Of a stretch of 56,413 nt of DNA, positions 17,147 through 28,800 are shown one piece after another. Both the position numbers and the translations under genes were made by a program. Positions within the stretch are counted from its first letter, which is position 1; every line of letters begins with the position of its first letter. The notes beneath the pieces were generated by a model that saw only the letters and a program-made list of their open reading frames with translations, was not told where the DNA came from and did no database searches. The stretch lies in assembly GCA_016795365.1 (NCBI GenBank), contig JAEUHN010000043.1:1-56413 (forward strand). The letters run 5' to 3'. This DNA comes from Verrucomicrobiaceae bacterium. Lineage in GTDB: Bacteria; Verrucomicrobiota; Verrucomicrobiia; Verrucomicrobiales; Verrucomicrobiaceae.

Positions 17147-17632
17147 ATGATCAAGCGCCCAACATTCTACATTGTGTGTGCCATGGCGTTGTTGGTGTTG
17201 GGATATTTTGGGCTGGGATCTTCTGAGCGTCGGCAGGCAGCTTCGTTTGCGGGCAGGTTTTCCCAGATGCTGGAGGCTAGGGCGACCGATGGACTTCGCC
17301 AGTTGGTTGTTTCACCTTCATTCCTGGCTGACAAGGCCCCTGCTGAGCGAGATCATTTGATGATCGACTTGTTGGCTGGCGAAGTGTCTGCCGAGGGGAT
17401 GGACATCCTTGTGAAAGAAGGTGTGTTCGGTCCGCTCTCCAACGTCTTTCCCACTGAGCAGGCACGCTGGTGCAAGGCTTTCAATGTTCGCTCTGAGGAC
17501 TGCATCGCCTTCAAGCTCGTGCGTGACAATCTCACCGCTGAACTCGTTCTCCACCGCGAGTCGGATGGCAGCTACCGCGTCCTGCGTGCCAACGACATTC
17601 GCCAACTCGCCGCCTCACCTCCTGTCCAATGA
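17147..17632 (+). CDS. Small membrane-anchored protein, first gene of RHS cassette
   Basis: 161 residues with one N-terminal hydrophobic segment (~8-26, IVCAMALLVLGYFGLG), which is an anchor or signal. The rest is a small soluble domain with two Cys (near ARWCKAFNVRSEDC) that could form a disulfide, ending in a strand-rich stretch (…AELVLHRESDGSYRVL). No family recognised; the tail resembles small NTF2- or cystatin-like folds, which is a guess. The ribosome site GAGGAGG is one of the best in the window. Its TGA overlaps the ATG of the RHS gene (ATGA, 17629-17632), so it leads a coupled four-gene unit and may be an export accessory or chaperone for the RHS protein. Confidence 0.75.
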   Translation: MIKRPTFYIVCAMALLVLGYFGLGSSERRQAASFAGRFSQMLEARATDGLRQLVVSPSFLADKAPAERDHLMIDLLAGEVSAEGMDILVKEGVFGPLSNVFPTEQARWCKAFNVRSEDCIAFKLVRDNLTAELVLHRESDGSYRVLRANDIRQLAASPPVQ

Positions 17633-20600
17633 ACACGATCCGCACTGTCATCACGCTTTTCAGCTTCATCTGGCTCAACATCGCCGCTCATGCCGCCACC
17701 TTCAACGGCAGCAGCTACGCCTCCACGACTGACACCACCGGCGGATTGTCCTGGAACAACGCATCAGGCCAGAAGGCGCTGACCATCTCCTGCTGGTTCA
17801 AGATCAGCCTGCCCAATGGCGGCACCATCAGCCAACCCATGGTCATCATGTCAAACACAGGCAGCAGTTGGAACGGCACGACTTTCAGCAGCAATCACGC
17901 CTACGCTATCTATCTCAGCCCCACGACTGGCAATGTGGACATCAGCATCAAAGGCGCAGGCGGCACCTTCACCAAGAGCGTCATCCAGAGCCCTTACCTG
18001 GAGCGCTGGTATCACGTCGCTGTCGTCATGAGCAACACGCTTGTCACTGGCTATGCCGATGGCTTGAAGACCTTTGCTGATAGCTCCAATGCGGGCGACT
18101 CCAGCAGCACCTCTGGCCTCTTCATTGGCGGCACCAGCAGTGGCTACCAGTTCCCTGGCGAGATTCAGGAAGTGCAGGTCTTCCAATCCGCTCTCGATCC
18201 TGCGGTCATCTCGGACAATCGTTTCCAGGACTTGGTTCCAGCAGATTGGCCCGATCTCAAAGGCTACTTCAAGCTCGCCTACAGCAGCACCGCCGCCGAT
18301 CAGCTCAAGAACTTCGCCGCATCTCCGCCCACGGGCACCGCGGCGCTCAGCACCAACGGCACCGTCGTTTTTGAGGAAACCAACCGCGAGGGCGAGCAGT
18401 CTCTCTTCGACTCCCGAAAGAACGATGCTAAAGACGCCATCTCCCCTCTGTCAGGCGCCTTCTCCTGGTCACAGACTGCCATCGCCCGGCCCACGCCCGG
18501 CATGCCTTTCGAGTTCGTCTATGCCTACAACAGTGGCACCGCAGGCAATGGTTACTTGTTGGACAATGGGCTCGACGCCTTTGCACCTCAAGCTCTGGGT
18601 GCTGGCTGGCGGCATTCCTTCGAAGCTCGCATCCTGCCAGTCACTGCCTTCAATCCTAGCGGCACTCGTTCTGCGATCGGCCTCATGAGTTGGGATGGCA
18701 ATGTCGAGACCTGGGATATGGATGTCGCCACGGCCTCTGGCGTTCGCTTCAAAACCCGCAGCAAAGAATACCGCGGCGAGCTGGAACTGATCGGCAGCAA
18801 TCTTGATCCAGCTGCCACCTTCCGCTGGGTCACGCCCGACAGGCTCATCTACACTTTCCGCACAGCCTACTCCAGCGGCTCAGGTTCAGCGATGTTGGGA
18901 CGATTGCAGAAAATTGCCGACTTCAACGGCAATGAGATCATCCTCACTTACCACCAGACCGGCAGCAAAGCCGGCCTCGTCCAGCAAGTTACCGACACCT
19001 CCGGCGGCGTGTGGAAGTTCAATTACGACGCCTCGAATCTCCTCACCTCCCTCACCGGCCCTTCGGATGACACTTTGGAAAAATGGACCGTCACCTTCAC
19101 CTACACCCAGGCCAATAACCGCAACACCATCGCCACGAAGTCCATCACCGGCCCAGCCGCCTACACCAGCACCGTCACCCCGGCGCTCGCCACCACCTGG
19201 ACCTTCGCCTACGCCGCTGGCAGCACGAACATGAGCAGTGTCACCGATCCGCGTGGGAAACAGGACATGCGCATTACCTATGATGCCCGGGGACGGAAAA
19301 CAACGGTCATGGATGCACTCAGTCGCACCACCTCGTTTACCTACAACAGCCCTGCCGTTCGAAAACTCACTACCGCCACCAGCAGTCGCTCTGTGGTGGA
19401 CACTTTCGATCGCAAGCTCCGACGCACTTCCACTGAAAACCCAGCCGGAACCACCAGCTTCGAATACGACGAGTTCGGTAATCAGACCGCCATCGTGGAC
19501 CCACGTGGCACCCGCACCACCATGACCTACGATGCGAGGTCAAACTTGCTCACGCGCACCGTTGTCCCGCTGAATGAAGTCACTACCTGGCAATACAACC
19601 ACACCCTCACGAGCGGCATCCTTTGCAACAAGCCCACCAAGGTCATCGACCAGTCCGGCTGGGAGACCAGCTATGCTTACGATCAGGCGGGCAACCTCCT
19701 GACCCAGAGCGATGCCCTCGGCACCATGGTCACGCATGTTTATGATGCCAAGGGCCTCGTCACATCTTCGCGAGACGGCAACAACAACGACACCCGCTTC
19801 ACCTACAACAGCAGCGGCTTTCTCACTGCCCGCACCATCGCCTTCGGCACGCCGAAGGCCAGCACCGCCACTGTCGTGCCCAGCGAACTGGGTTGGGTCA
19901 TGTCAGAGACCAACGCGTTAAACCAAACCGTCACCTACCTTCGGAACATCAATGGCCAAGCCGTCCGCACCACGGATCCCCTGGGCCGTCAGTTCAGTGC
20001 CACCTTCGATGCCAATGGCAACCTCACCTCCGAGTCCGATGCCAAAGGTTCCACCACCAGCTACACCTACGATGATGCCGACCAGCGCACCGCGATGACC
20101 GATCGCGTAGGCTCCACCTGGAACTACACCTACACTTACTGGGGCGAGCCAGAAACCGTGCAGACTCCCGCCGCAATGTCCGATGGCACCACGCAGCGTG
20201 AGACCACGACGAAGAGCTATGATCAGATCGGGCGCTTGATCACCGAAACAGATGTGTATGGAGGCAACGCACGTTTCGAATACGACGCCAATGGCAATGT
20301 CACTGCCAGCGTGGACAAGGCGGGCCAGCGCTGGACCAGAACCTACGATGTGCTGAATCGCCCCATCACCAGCACTGATCCCCTCGGCAACGTGACCACC
20401 ACGACCTACGATGTCGTGGGCCGCGTGAAGACCATCACCTCGCCCAATGGCTTCCCCACCCAGCACGAATACGATGGTCGGGGACGCTTGAAGAAGTGGA
20501 CCGACCCCATGGGCTCCGCCTGGCTCTACACGTATGACGGCAACACCAACATCATCGACATCCAGGACGCTCTCGGTGGTCATTACCTCATGACCTACGG

Positions 20601-22812
20601 TCCGGCCAATGAGCGCCTCACCGAGCGGAATCAGGACAACCAGACTTGGACCTACACCTATGATGCCCTCTTCCGCCTGCTCACCCAGACCGACCCGAAC
20701 GGCACCACTCGGACACTCGTCCGCGATGCCGCAGGCCGAACCGAACGCGGGGACTTCGGCTCCGGTCGCACGAACAGCCTCACTTACGATGACAACAACA
20801 ACCCCACCCTCGTCATTCGCTCCGCACCTGGCAGCGCCGCCACAGCCACCATCCTCGCCTACGACTCGCTCGACCGCCTCACTTCCGTTCAAGACACCTT
20901 CGGTAAAACAGTCGGATACAGCTACGACGTGCTCAGCCGTGTGGTGAACAAGACCTACCCCGGCGGCAAAGTGCTCACTCACACCTACGACCGCCTGCAT
21001 CGGCTAAAAGGCCAGAGCTTCAACTTCGGCAGCCAGACCTTCGCCACTGCATTCACTTACGATGCCGTGGGTCGTCTCAATTCGCAGACTTACCCCAACG
21101 GCCTCTATCATGTGAACTCTTTCGACAATGCGGGACGTGTGAGGGCCGTTGATCACCAAGTGTATTCGACCGGTGCCGTCCAGATCGCCCTCACCTACGC
21201 CTACGACAAGAACGGCAACAAGACCGGCGGCACCAATCAGGGCGATGTCGTGTGGACACCTGCCCAGGTCACCGCCTACGACGACACCTCCCGCTTCACT
21301 CCGGCGGGCAAGCTCATCGACCGCGTGGACGCTGCGCCCGCCTCACCCAAGACCTTCGCCTACACCTACGACAGCAGTGGCAACATGACCCGCGCCGCCA
21401 CCCCAGGCGATGCCGAGGTCTATGCCCTTACTTACGACGAGGACAACCGCACGACCTCCATCACCTACACCACCGCTCTCACCACGAAGAGCATCACCAA
21501 CCGCTACGATGCCCTTGGCCGCCGCATCGCGCGCATCGCCGATGGCATTCAGACACGATATGTGCTCGATCTCGTCGGCGGCATGGAGCGCATCCTCTGC
21601 GATACCGATGCCAGCGGCCAAATCACCGCCTGGCATGTCCACAGCCCCGCCGGACTCAGCTACAGCGTCACTCCGGCCGGAGTCCTCACCTGCTACCACG
21701 CCGATGCCCAGGGCAACATCATCCGCACCACCACCACCGACGGCCCCGATGCCGATACCATTGCCGACACGGTCAGCGAATACGCCTACACCCCCTACGG
21801 TCGCCGCCTCGTCACCACCGGCACCGCCAGCAACCCCTACCGCTTCGTCGGTTCCCAAGGCGTCATGGAGGAACTGCCTAACCTCTACTTCATGCGGGCG
21901 AGGTATTACTCAGCGGAGGCTGCGGTGTTTCTGAGCACTGATCCGTATAAACCAATTGGAGTTGGTTGGAAGCCAGAACCATATACCTACTGTTTTTCGA
22001 ATCCCTCTGCCTTTTTCGACCCAGATGGCAACGAAGCTTACAACACCCAACTTGGTTGGGAGCTCACTGGCGGTATTGATTTGCCTTATCCCTTTACCGG
22101 GTTTTACGGCACAATGGGAGGCATGGTGGATGTCGAATCTGGCTCGTTCTCGAATCCGACGCCAATACTTGACGCGGGACTATCAACAGGTGTTGGGGCT
22201 GGGCTCAGCGCAAAAATACTCAAGATAAACTGGCCGATTCCAGACGGAGGAAAGGTGCCGGGCGTAACAATTGAAGGCTGTTTGGTAGGAGGGGCGGGAA
22301 TTTGCTACTCGTCGGGTCCAAGTGGGAAAACTTTATCGGTCAACGTCGGCCTTGAAGCCAGCTTGAGTGGATCCGGATCGTTCTCGGACTTCGGAAAAAG
22401 CCTTCCTGTCAGCGGAACAATCAACACTGGGCCAATAATGGGAGGAGAAGCGACTATCGGCAGCACGAAGACGAACTCTTCGTCGAATTCACGTTCAACC
22501 TCCCAAAACACAAGCAAACCCACTCCACAGTCTCAACAATCAAAGACACCGTCCACCGCTTTCAACACTGCGACGAATCTCAACCAGCAGCAGAAGACAC
22601 CAGTTGCCCCACCCACAAGAGTCACTTCCCCCCCACAACAAACGACCAAGCTACAAACTACCATCACGGCGAAGGTCGAAACCGTTCAGGCCAAAATTGC
22701 CCAGACTTACACCACGGTGAAAACGAAGGTCGTGAATACCTACAACAGCGTCAAGACATCGGTGTCGAGCTTCTTTTCGAACGTTAAATCATTCTTCGGA
22801 GGAAGGAAATGA
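17629..22812 (+). CDS. LamG-RHS/YD-repeat protein with unrecognised C-terminal tip
   Basis: 1727 residues with a signal peptide (~1-23, …IWLNIAAHA). A LamG/concanavalin-like domain spans ~24-215 (…ALTISCWFKI…WYHVAVVMS), then an RHS-associated N-terminal region, then some twenty YD repeats from ~500 to ~1400 (YDEFGNQT, YDANGNVT, YDALFRLLTQ, YDVVGRVKTI). The RHS core end is clear: RFVGSQGV…YFMRARYYS…FLSTDP…FFDPDG, with the DPDG at 1464-1467. The 260-residue tip after it is Gly-rich, then Ser/Thr/Gln/Pro-rich (~1600-1675), then a Lys/Val/Thr/Phe helix to the end. I recognise no nuclease, deaminase or protease motif in it. Base composition drops at the tip. Family knowledge: the RHS shell encloses a variable effector, usually followed by an immunity gene. 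Here the next gene is a giant secreted protein starting inside this stop codon. Confidence 0.93.
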   Translation: MNTIRTVITLFSFIWLNIAAHAATFNGSSYASTTDTTGGLSWNNASGQKALTISCWFKISLPNGGTISQPMVIMSNTGSSWNGTTFSSNHAYAIYLSPTTGNVDISIKGAGGTFTKSVIQSPYLERWYHVAVVMSNTLVTGYADGLKTFADSSNAGDSSSTSGLFIGGTSSGYQFPGEIQEVQVFQSALDPAVISDNRFQDLVPADWPDLKGYFKLAYSSTAADQLKNFAASPPTGTAALSTNGTVVFEETNREGEQSLFDSRKNDAKDAISPLSGAFSWSQTAIARPTPGMPFEFVYAYNSGTAGNGYLLDNGLDAFAPQALGAGWRHSFEARILPVTAFNPSGTRSAIGLMSWDGNVETWDMDVATASGVRFKTRSKEYRGELELIGSNLDPAATFRWVTPDRLIYTFRTAYSSGSGSAMLGRLQKIADFNGNEIILTYHQTGSKAGLVQQVTDTSGGVWKFNYDASNLLTSLTGPSDDTLEKWTVTFTYTQANNRNTIATKSITGPAAYTSTVTPALATTWTFAYAAGSTNMSSVTDPRGKQDMRITYDARGRKTTVMDALSRTTSFTYNSPAVRKLTTATSSRSVVDTFDRKLRRTSTENPAGTTSFEYDEFGNQTAIVDPRGTRTTMTYDARSNLLTRTVVPLNEVTTWQYNHTLTSGILCNKPTKVIDQSGWETSYAYDQAGNLLTQSDALGTMVTHVYDAKGLVTSSRDGNNNDTRFTYNSSGFLTARTIAFGTPKASTATVVPSELGWVMSETNALNQTVTYLRNINGQAVRTTDPLGRQFSATFDANGNLTSESDAKGSTTSYTYDDADQRTAMTDRVGSTWNYTYTYWGEPETVQTPAAMSDGTTQRETTTKSYDQIGRLITETDVYGGNARFEYDANGNVTASVDKAGQRWTRTYDVLNRPITSTDPLGNVTTTTYDVVGRVKTITSPNGFPTQHEYDGRGRLKKWTDPMGSAWLYTYDGNTNIIDIQDALGGHYLMTYGPANERLTERNQDNQTWTYTYDALFRLLTQTDPNGTTRTLVRDAAGRTERGDFGSGRTNSLTYDDNNNPTLVIRSAPGSAATATILAYDSLDRLTSVQDTFGKTVGYSYDVLSRVVNKTYPGGKVLTHTYDRLHRLKGQSFNFGSQTFATAFTYDAVGRLNSQTYPNGLYHVNSFDNAGRVRAVDHQVYSTGAVQIALTYAYDKNGNKTGGTNQGDVVWTPAQVTAYDDTSRFTPAGKLIDRVDAAPASPKTFAYTYDSSGNMTRAATPGDAEVYALTYDEDNRTTSITYTTALTTKSITNRYDALGRRIARIADGIQTRYVLDLVGGMERILCDTDASGQITAWHVHSPAGLSYSVTPAGVLTCYHADAQGNIIRTTTTDGPDADTIADTVSEYAYTPYGRRLVTTGTASNPYRFVGSQGVMEELPNLYFMRARYYSAEAAVFLSTDPYKPIGVGWKPEPYTYCFSNPSAFFDPDGNEAYNTQLGWELTGGIDLPYPFTGFYGTMGGMVDVESGSFSNPTPILDAGLSTGVGAGLSAKILKINWPIPDGGKVPGVTIEGCLVGGAGICYSSGPSGKTLSVNVGLEASLSGSGSFSDFGKSLPVSGTINTGPIMGGEATIGSTKTNSSSNSRSTSQNTSKPTPQSQQSKTPSTAFNTATNLNQQQKTPVAPPTRVTSPPQQTTKLQTTITAKVETVQAKIAQTYTTVKTKVVNTYNSVKTSVSSFFSNVKSFFGGRK

Positions 22813-25800
22813 GAATTGCCAACATCACTTTCACCGCTATGCGCCAGTTTTTTTTAGTTCTCTTACTGTGCCTAGCTTCTCGTGTTTGGGCGGCAGGCGG
22901 ATTGGATGGATTTAATCCGAACGTTGTTGGAGGCGAGGTTTACAGCGCCGTTGTTCAGCCCGACGGTAGTATTCACCTAGTGGGAGCCTTTTCTACGGTG
23001 GGTGGCGTTAGCCGACAGTATCACGCAAAACTCCTCTTCAATGGTTCAGTAGATACGGCCACGAACCTGCAGCCGTCAGGCGGCATGACAGGCATGGCAG
23101 TAGGTCCTGATGACAAGCTCTACTTCTTCGGAGCTTTCAGTGCATTGGCGGGAGCCAACCGAAAGATGCTGGCAAGATCAAACCTCAGCGGTGTGATCGA
23201 ACCAGCGCCAAACTACCCATTTGATACTGGTGTCTATTCAGTCGGCTTTCTTCGACAGGGAGGTGCTCTGTTTGGCGGGGGCTTCATACCAAATAGCTTA
23301 CGACTCTTCCGCATCACTGCATCGGGTGACTATGATCAGACATTCGCGCCCACGCTATCCAACTCAATCAACTGCATGGTGCCGACGCCACAGGGGCGCT
23401 TTCTGGTCGCGGGTGTTTATCAAAGTGGTGCCCAGACCTATGGTGTTTTACAGCGCGTCTTTGCAGATGGAACAGTGGACTCAACATTCACCACACCATC
23501 CTTCTCTGACGCCCCCGGCTTGAATTGCATGGCTCTTCAGGCCGATGGGAGAATTCTCATCGGCGGTAGTTTTAGCCAGGTGCACGGCATTGCTCGCTCC
23601 AACCTCGCTCGACTTATGCCAGATGGCAGTCTTGATACTTCTTTCAATCCAGCACCGAATGCTGCTGTAAATAGCATCGCACTGCAAACCGATGGTAAGA
23701 TTCTGCTAGGTGGTGCCTTCAACACTGTGGCTGGAGTTTCACAAACAGGCGTTGTCCGCCTAAATGCGGATGGGACAAGAGACGCTAGCTTCTCTGTCAC
23801 GATCGGTAACTTCATCAACGGTTTGACGATTATGGATAGCGGCGCCGTTCTGGTCTGCGGTGGTTTCACAGTGGTCAACGGAGTCACCAGAAGATACGTC
23901 GCTCTGCTCAACAACGACAACATCTCCCAGACCCTGAGTGTCCCCACTGCTGGGCGTGTGCAGTGGCTCAGGGGCGGTGCCTCCCCTGAGGCGGCGCAGG
24001 TGGTCTTCGAACTCAGCACGGACGGCGGAACTGCATGGAGCCAACTCGGATATGGATCAAGGATCACGGGGGGCTGGCAGTTAGCCAGCCTAGTGCTTCC
24101 ATCCTCCGGAATGATACGAGCCAGGGCGCTTGTGACCTGCGGACAGCGCAACAGTTCCATTTCTCAGTATCAGACGACCACCACTTTCAGCGGTCTGGCT
24201 CCGGTAGCTGAAATTGCCGTGGAACAACCCATCGGGAGCGGTCTTGAGAATGGCTTTGGCACCACAGATTTTGGCAGTGCTAATCGGCCCGACCACAGCA
24301 CGCGAACCGTGCGAATCAGAAACGTCGGGAGCGCTGCTCTAACGGGAATCGGTGCTGCGGTCATCGGAATTCATGCCTCTGACTTTACTCTGCAAACCAC
24401 GTTGCCAAGTTCACTTGCTGCGGGTGCCAGCGTGGATGTGGATGTCAAATTCACACCGAGCATATTTGGTTCCCGGACTGCTACTTTGCAAATCGCCAGC
24501 GACGACGCGGATGAACCCATTTTTGAAGTGGCTCTTGTTGGCACTGGATTGTCGCCCGAAATCGGGATCCAGCAGCCATCTGGCACTGATCTCAATGATG
24601 GCGCTAGCACGGTGAGTTTTGGCAGCTGGCCTGCGAGTGCCTACACCAGCCGCACATTCACTCTCATCAACAACGGGAACTCTGCTCTCACCGGCATCAG
24701 TGTCACCGTGGATGGACATGACGCAGCAGATTTCACGGTGACGACCGTCCCTCCTGCAACGCTTGATCCCGGTAACTCGGCAACTTTTGCGGTGCGTTTT
24801 CTAACAAGAAGCGTATTGGGCACGAAGACTGCCGGATTGCATCTGATAAGCAGCGACCTTGATGAGAACCCTTTCGATGTTGCCCTGACGGCAGAATCCA
24901 CCTCTCCCACAAATGACGCCGATGGTGACGGTCTCAGCGATCATCAAGAGTTTTGGCTCGGCACATCCATGACGCAGCCAGACACCGATGGCGACGGCAT
25001 CAACGATGGCCAGGAGTATAACGCTGGCATGAACCCGCTGAGCCTTGACAGCGACGGTGATGGCATGACGGATGCCTACGAGTGGGCGAATGGATTGAAT
25101 TCTGCACGCAATGACACGGGAGAGGATGTGGACTTCGACTTCGTGACCAATCTCCAGGAGTTCACCAACGGCACGAAGGCCAACAATGCGCTCTCCGGCA
25201 CGGACGGCATCTCGGACTACCGCAGGATCAACGGCAAGGGCACTTGGAAGGCTTACTATGATAGGAACAACCGCTTCCTCGGTCAGCTCTTCGACAATGG
25301 CATGTGCCTCACCCAAGGCTATGATGCCAACAGCAACCCTACCCGCCAGATCATGCGCCAGGGGGCGGACTACGACCACGATGGTCTGCTGGACCTTTGG
25401 GAGATTGCCAATGGATTAAACCCCAACTCTGCCAGCGGAGCCGATGGAGTGGGCGATGCGGACAGTGATGGCCTCACGAACATTCAGGAGTTCATCGCTG
25501 GAACTGATCCCAAGTCCGCGAATGCCAAGACCACGAATGACGGCAGTGTCATCGCCACCAGCAGTGCCTTTCCCTTCACGCCCACGAACTACGTCATGGC
25601 CTGTGGCCAGCTCGACGGCACAGGCATTGAGGAAGTGGTCATCAGCGGCGATGGCGATCCTGGCGCTGCCACGAACGTGCTGAGAATCTTCACGCCCAAT
25701 GCCACTGGCACTGTCTGGACGGAGGAAACCGTGAACGTCGGTAACGTCGGTGTCACCAGCATTTGCATCGGGCATACGAATGCCGCCAACACCATCTTCA

Positions 25801-28800
25801 TCGGCACTAGGGCAGTGGCTCCGGCTTTTGGGCAGGTCATCAAGTTCGTGAAAACTGCCGGAGTCTGGACGCCGACAGTGATGGTGAGCTCCACGGATCA
25901 GGTGGCATTTGTGGCTGGCTACTCGGATTGGAACTCTGGCAAACTGGTGGCCCAGTATTCCGCGACGATCACCCAAAGGCTTTATTACCTAGATGTGGCA
26001 ACCGCAACAGGGAACAACTTTTCCGGAACTCAGGACATGTTGTCTCGCGGTCCTCGATTCGCACGTGATGGAGCGAATGGGATTCAAACCATGCGACACA
26101 TACTGCAATCGGGCACCAACTACCGGCTCGAATCCAGAACCGTTGGCTCAAATCAAGCTGGCGTAATCCAAAGTGATGTGTTCACGAGCACCACGGCATT
26201 GGTCGATTCCCCACAGTTCTCGGTAGGTGTGGTTGGCCTCTCAAGACACAACTACCTTGCCGATTTTGTGCAGTATCGCCTTCGAGACATGAACAACTCT
26301 GGAACCGCTGATCTTGACGATGACTGTTCTCTTGTTGAAGCCCTTACCTCAGGAGCCACGAGGACCCAGGTTGTATCTCGTCTGTTCCAGCCTTCCTCCA
26401 TGACGATCGCCACTGGCACCGTTTTCCCGAGCGGCCCATCCACAGCGAGCGTGCTTCTCACGGGCGATGCCGATGGCGTGGTCTCGGCCTGGAGTGTGCC
26501 GTCACTTGCGACGCAGCCACTGAGCCGCCGTCTGCTCTCCGGGGCTCATCGCGGCAAGGTCTGGCATGATTTCCGGAGTCTGCGCGGCATCGGCACGGGC
26601 GATAGTGCGGCTGGTCTTGCAATATCTCCCACCACCCCAACCACGCCGCAGATTGTCGTCTGGTCAGCGGACGCTCTGCGGGCCAACAATAGCGCACCTG
26701 TGCAACAAACCGCTCCAATGGCTCGCATCGCATCGACACCCATCCAAGGCACTGCCACCTCGCCTGTGGATGTGGACTTGTGGGATGCGGAGGGGAACAC
26801 AGCGAGGGTGCTCTTGCAGTATCGCCCCAATGGATGGTCGGCCTGGGCAAACGCTTCGGTGCTGAGCCTGGATGGCGGCAGCGCGACTTCGTTCGTCTCT
26901 GCCCCACCAAGTGGTAGCCGTCATCATCTGCTCTGGGATGCAGCAGCGGACCTCGGTGCAGCCTTCACTGGCGATGTTCTTCTCCGCACCCGAGCGACGG
27001 ATGCGGGCGATGCGGGCGCGTGGTCGGAACAGATGGTTTACACGGTGGGAGTGGCCTCTGAGATTGCCGTGACAGACACAGAGACGAGCACAGCACTGAC
27101 TGATGGGCTTGGCATCGTTGCGCTGGGCGATGTGGCACAGGGGCAGCCGGTGACCCGCACCTTCACGATCTCCAATGGCGGCAATGGTGACCTCACTGGC
27201 TTGAACGTTACCTCGAATGCAACTGGCGCTTTGGGGTTGATCATCACTCAGCCCACGAGCACCACCTTAGCAACGGGCGGCAGCACAACCTTCAGCATCA
27301 GCCTCACGCCGAGCGCTTCTGGTAGCCAGAGCTTTGCCCTGCAAATCGCCAGCAATGACGCGGATGAGAATCCCTTCGACATCCCCATCAGCTTGAACGC
27401 CGTGCCTCAGGTGCTAACACTGGCGCTGGCCCCAAGCGCCGTGTTGGAGGATGGTAGTGGCAACCTGCTCTTCACTCTCACACGCAGCGCCACCGCAGGC
27501 AGCCTGACGGCAGGCTACACGCTCAGTGGCACCGCTGCTGAAGGCTCGGACTATTCGGTCGCTTCCATCAGCAATGTGACCTTTGCTCCCGGCAGCGCCA
27601 CGGCCACGGTCGTGATTGATCCCACAGCGGACACCGTTGCCGAGCCGGATGAAACGGTAACGCTGACGCTCAGCAGCAGCGCTGCCTATTCCCTGGGCAC
27701 GCCAAGCGCTTTCACCGGCACGATCCTCAACGATGAGCTGCCCACGCTCACAACGACTCTCGCCAGCAACGTGACCGCCACTGATGCCCTCTCCGGCGGC
27801 AATGTGACGAGCGATGGTGGCAGCCCGATCACTCAACGCGGCATCGTTTTTGCCATCAGTCAGAACCCGACCACGACCACGGGGAACAAGGTCATCGTGC
27901 CTGGCACCACCGGTAGCTACACAGCAGCGCTAGGCGGGTTGAGCCCGGCCACGACTTACTATGTGCGAGCCTTTGCCACCAGCAGCGCGGGCACGGCCTA
28001 CGGGACGCAGGTGCAGTTCACCACGGGCATTGTTCCCGTAGGGCCGGGCTGGCAATCGCCGACAGGCCTGGAGCATAGCATGACGGTCTATGCGCAGGTG
28101 GATCGCCAAGGCACGGAGGTCACGACCGCTGGCAGCAAGCTGGCTGCCTTTGACAGCAACGGTAACGTGGCCGGTGTGGCGAGTGTGATCACCGGCCCAG
28201 GCGGCAGCAAGCTCTACCAACTGACCGTATGGTCGAACCAAACGAGCATCGCAGCCATGCCACTGAAGGTCTATGACGCAGGCACGGATGAGGTGAAGGA
28301 CATTATCGAAACGCTGGCCTTCCAAGCCAACGGCATCCTCGGCACCATCGCCGCGCCCGTGCTCTACCATGTGCGCCCGCCTGAGATCGATCAACTCATC
28401 CCGCTGGTGCAGGGTTGGAATTGGATCAGCTTCAATGCTCTACCTCAGAGCCATGCCGTCGGCACAGTGCTGGCCCAGCACAGCACGGCGCAAGACAACG
28501 ACCTCATCAAAGGCACCACCGGCACCGCGACCTTCTACGGAGGCGTGTGGTATCCGTCCGCTGGCTTCACGTTGGAAGGCGGGCAGATGTATATGCTGCG
28601 CAAACAGCAATCAGGCAGTGTTTCGCTCACGGTCACTGGACAAGCTGAGGAGCTCGCTAGAAGCATTCCACTCGTGCCGGGCTGGAACTGGCTGGGCTAC
28701 CTTCCACAGACTGCGCTGCCGGTTGCCACAGCCTTGCAAAACATCTCGCTGTCCGACAACGATCTGATCAAGGGCCAATATGATGGCAGTGCGACGTGGT

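Noticed and set aside
19918..21000. Long minus-strand open frame (360 codons) opposite the RHS gene
   Set aside because: Val/Gly/His-rich product with no family resemblance; it arises from the regular codon pattern of the YD repeats on the other strand.
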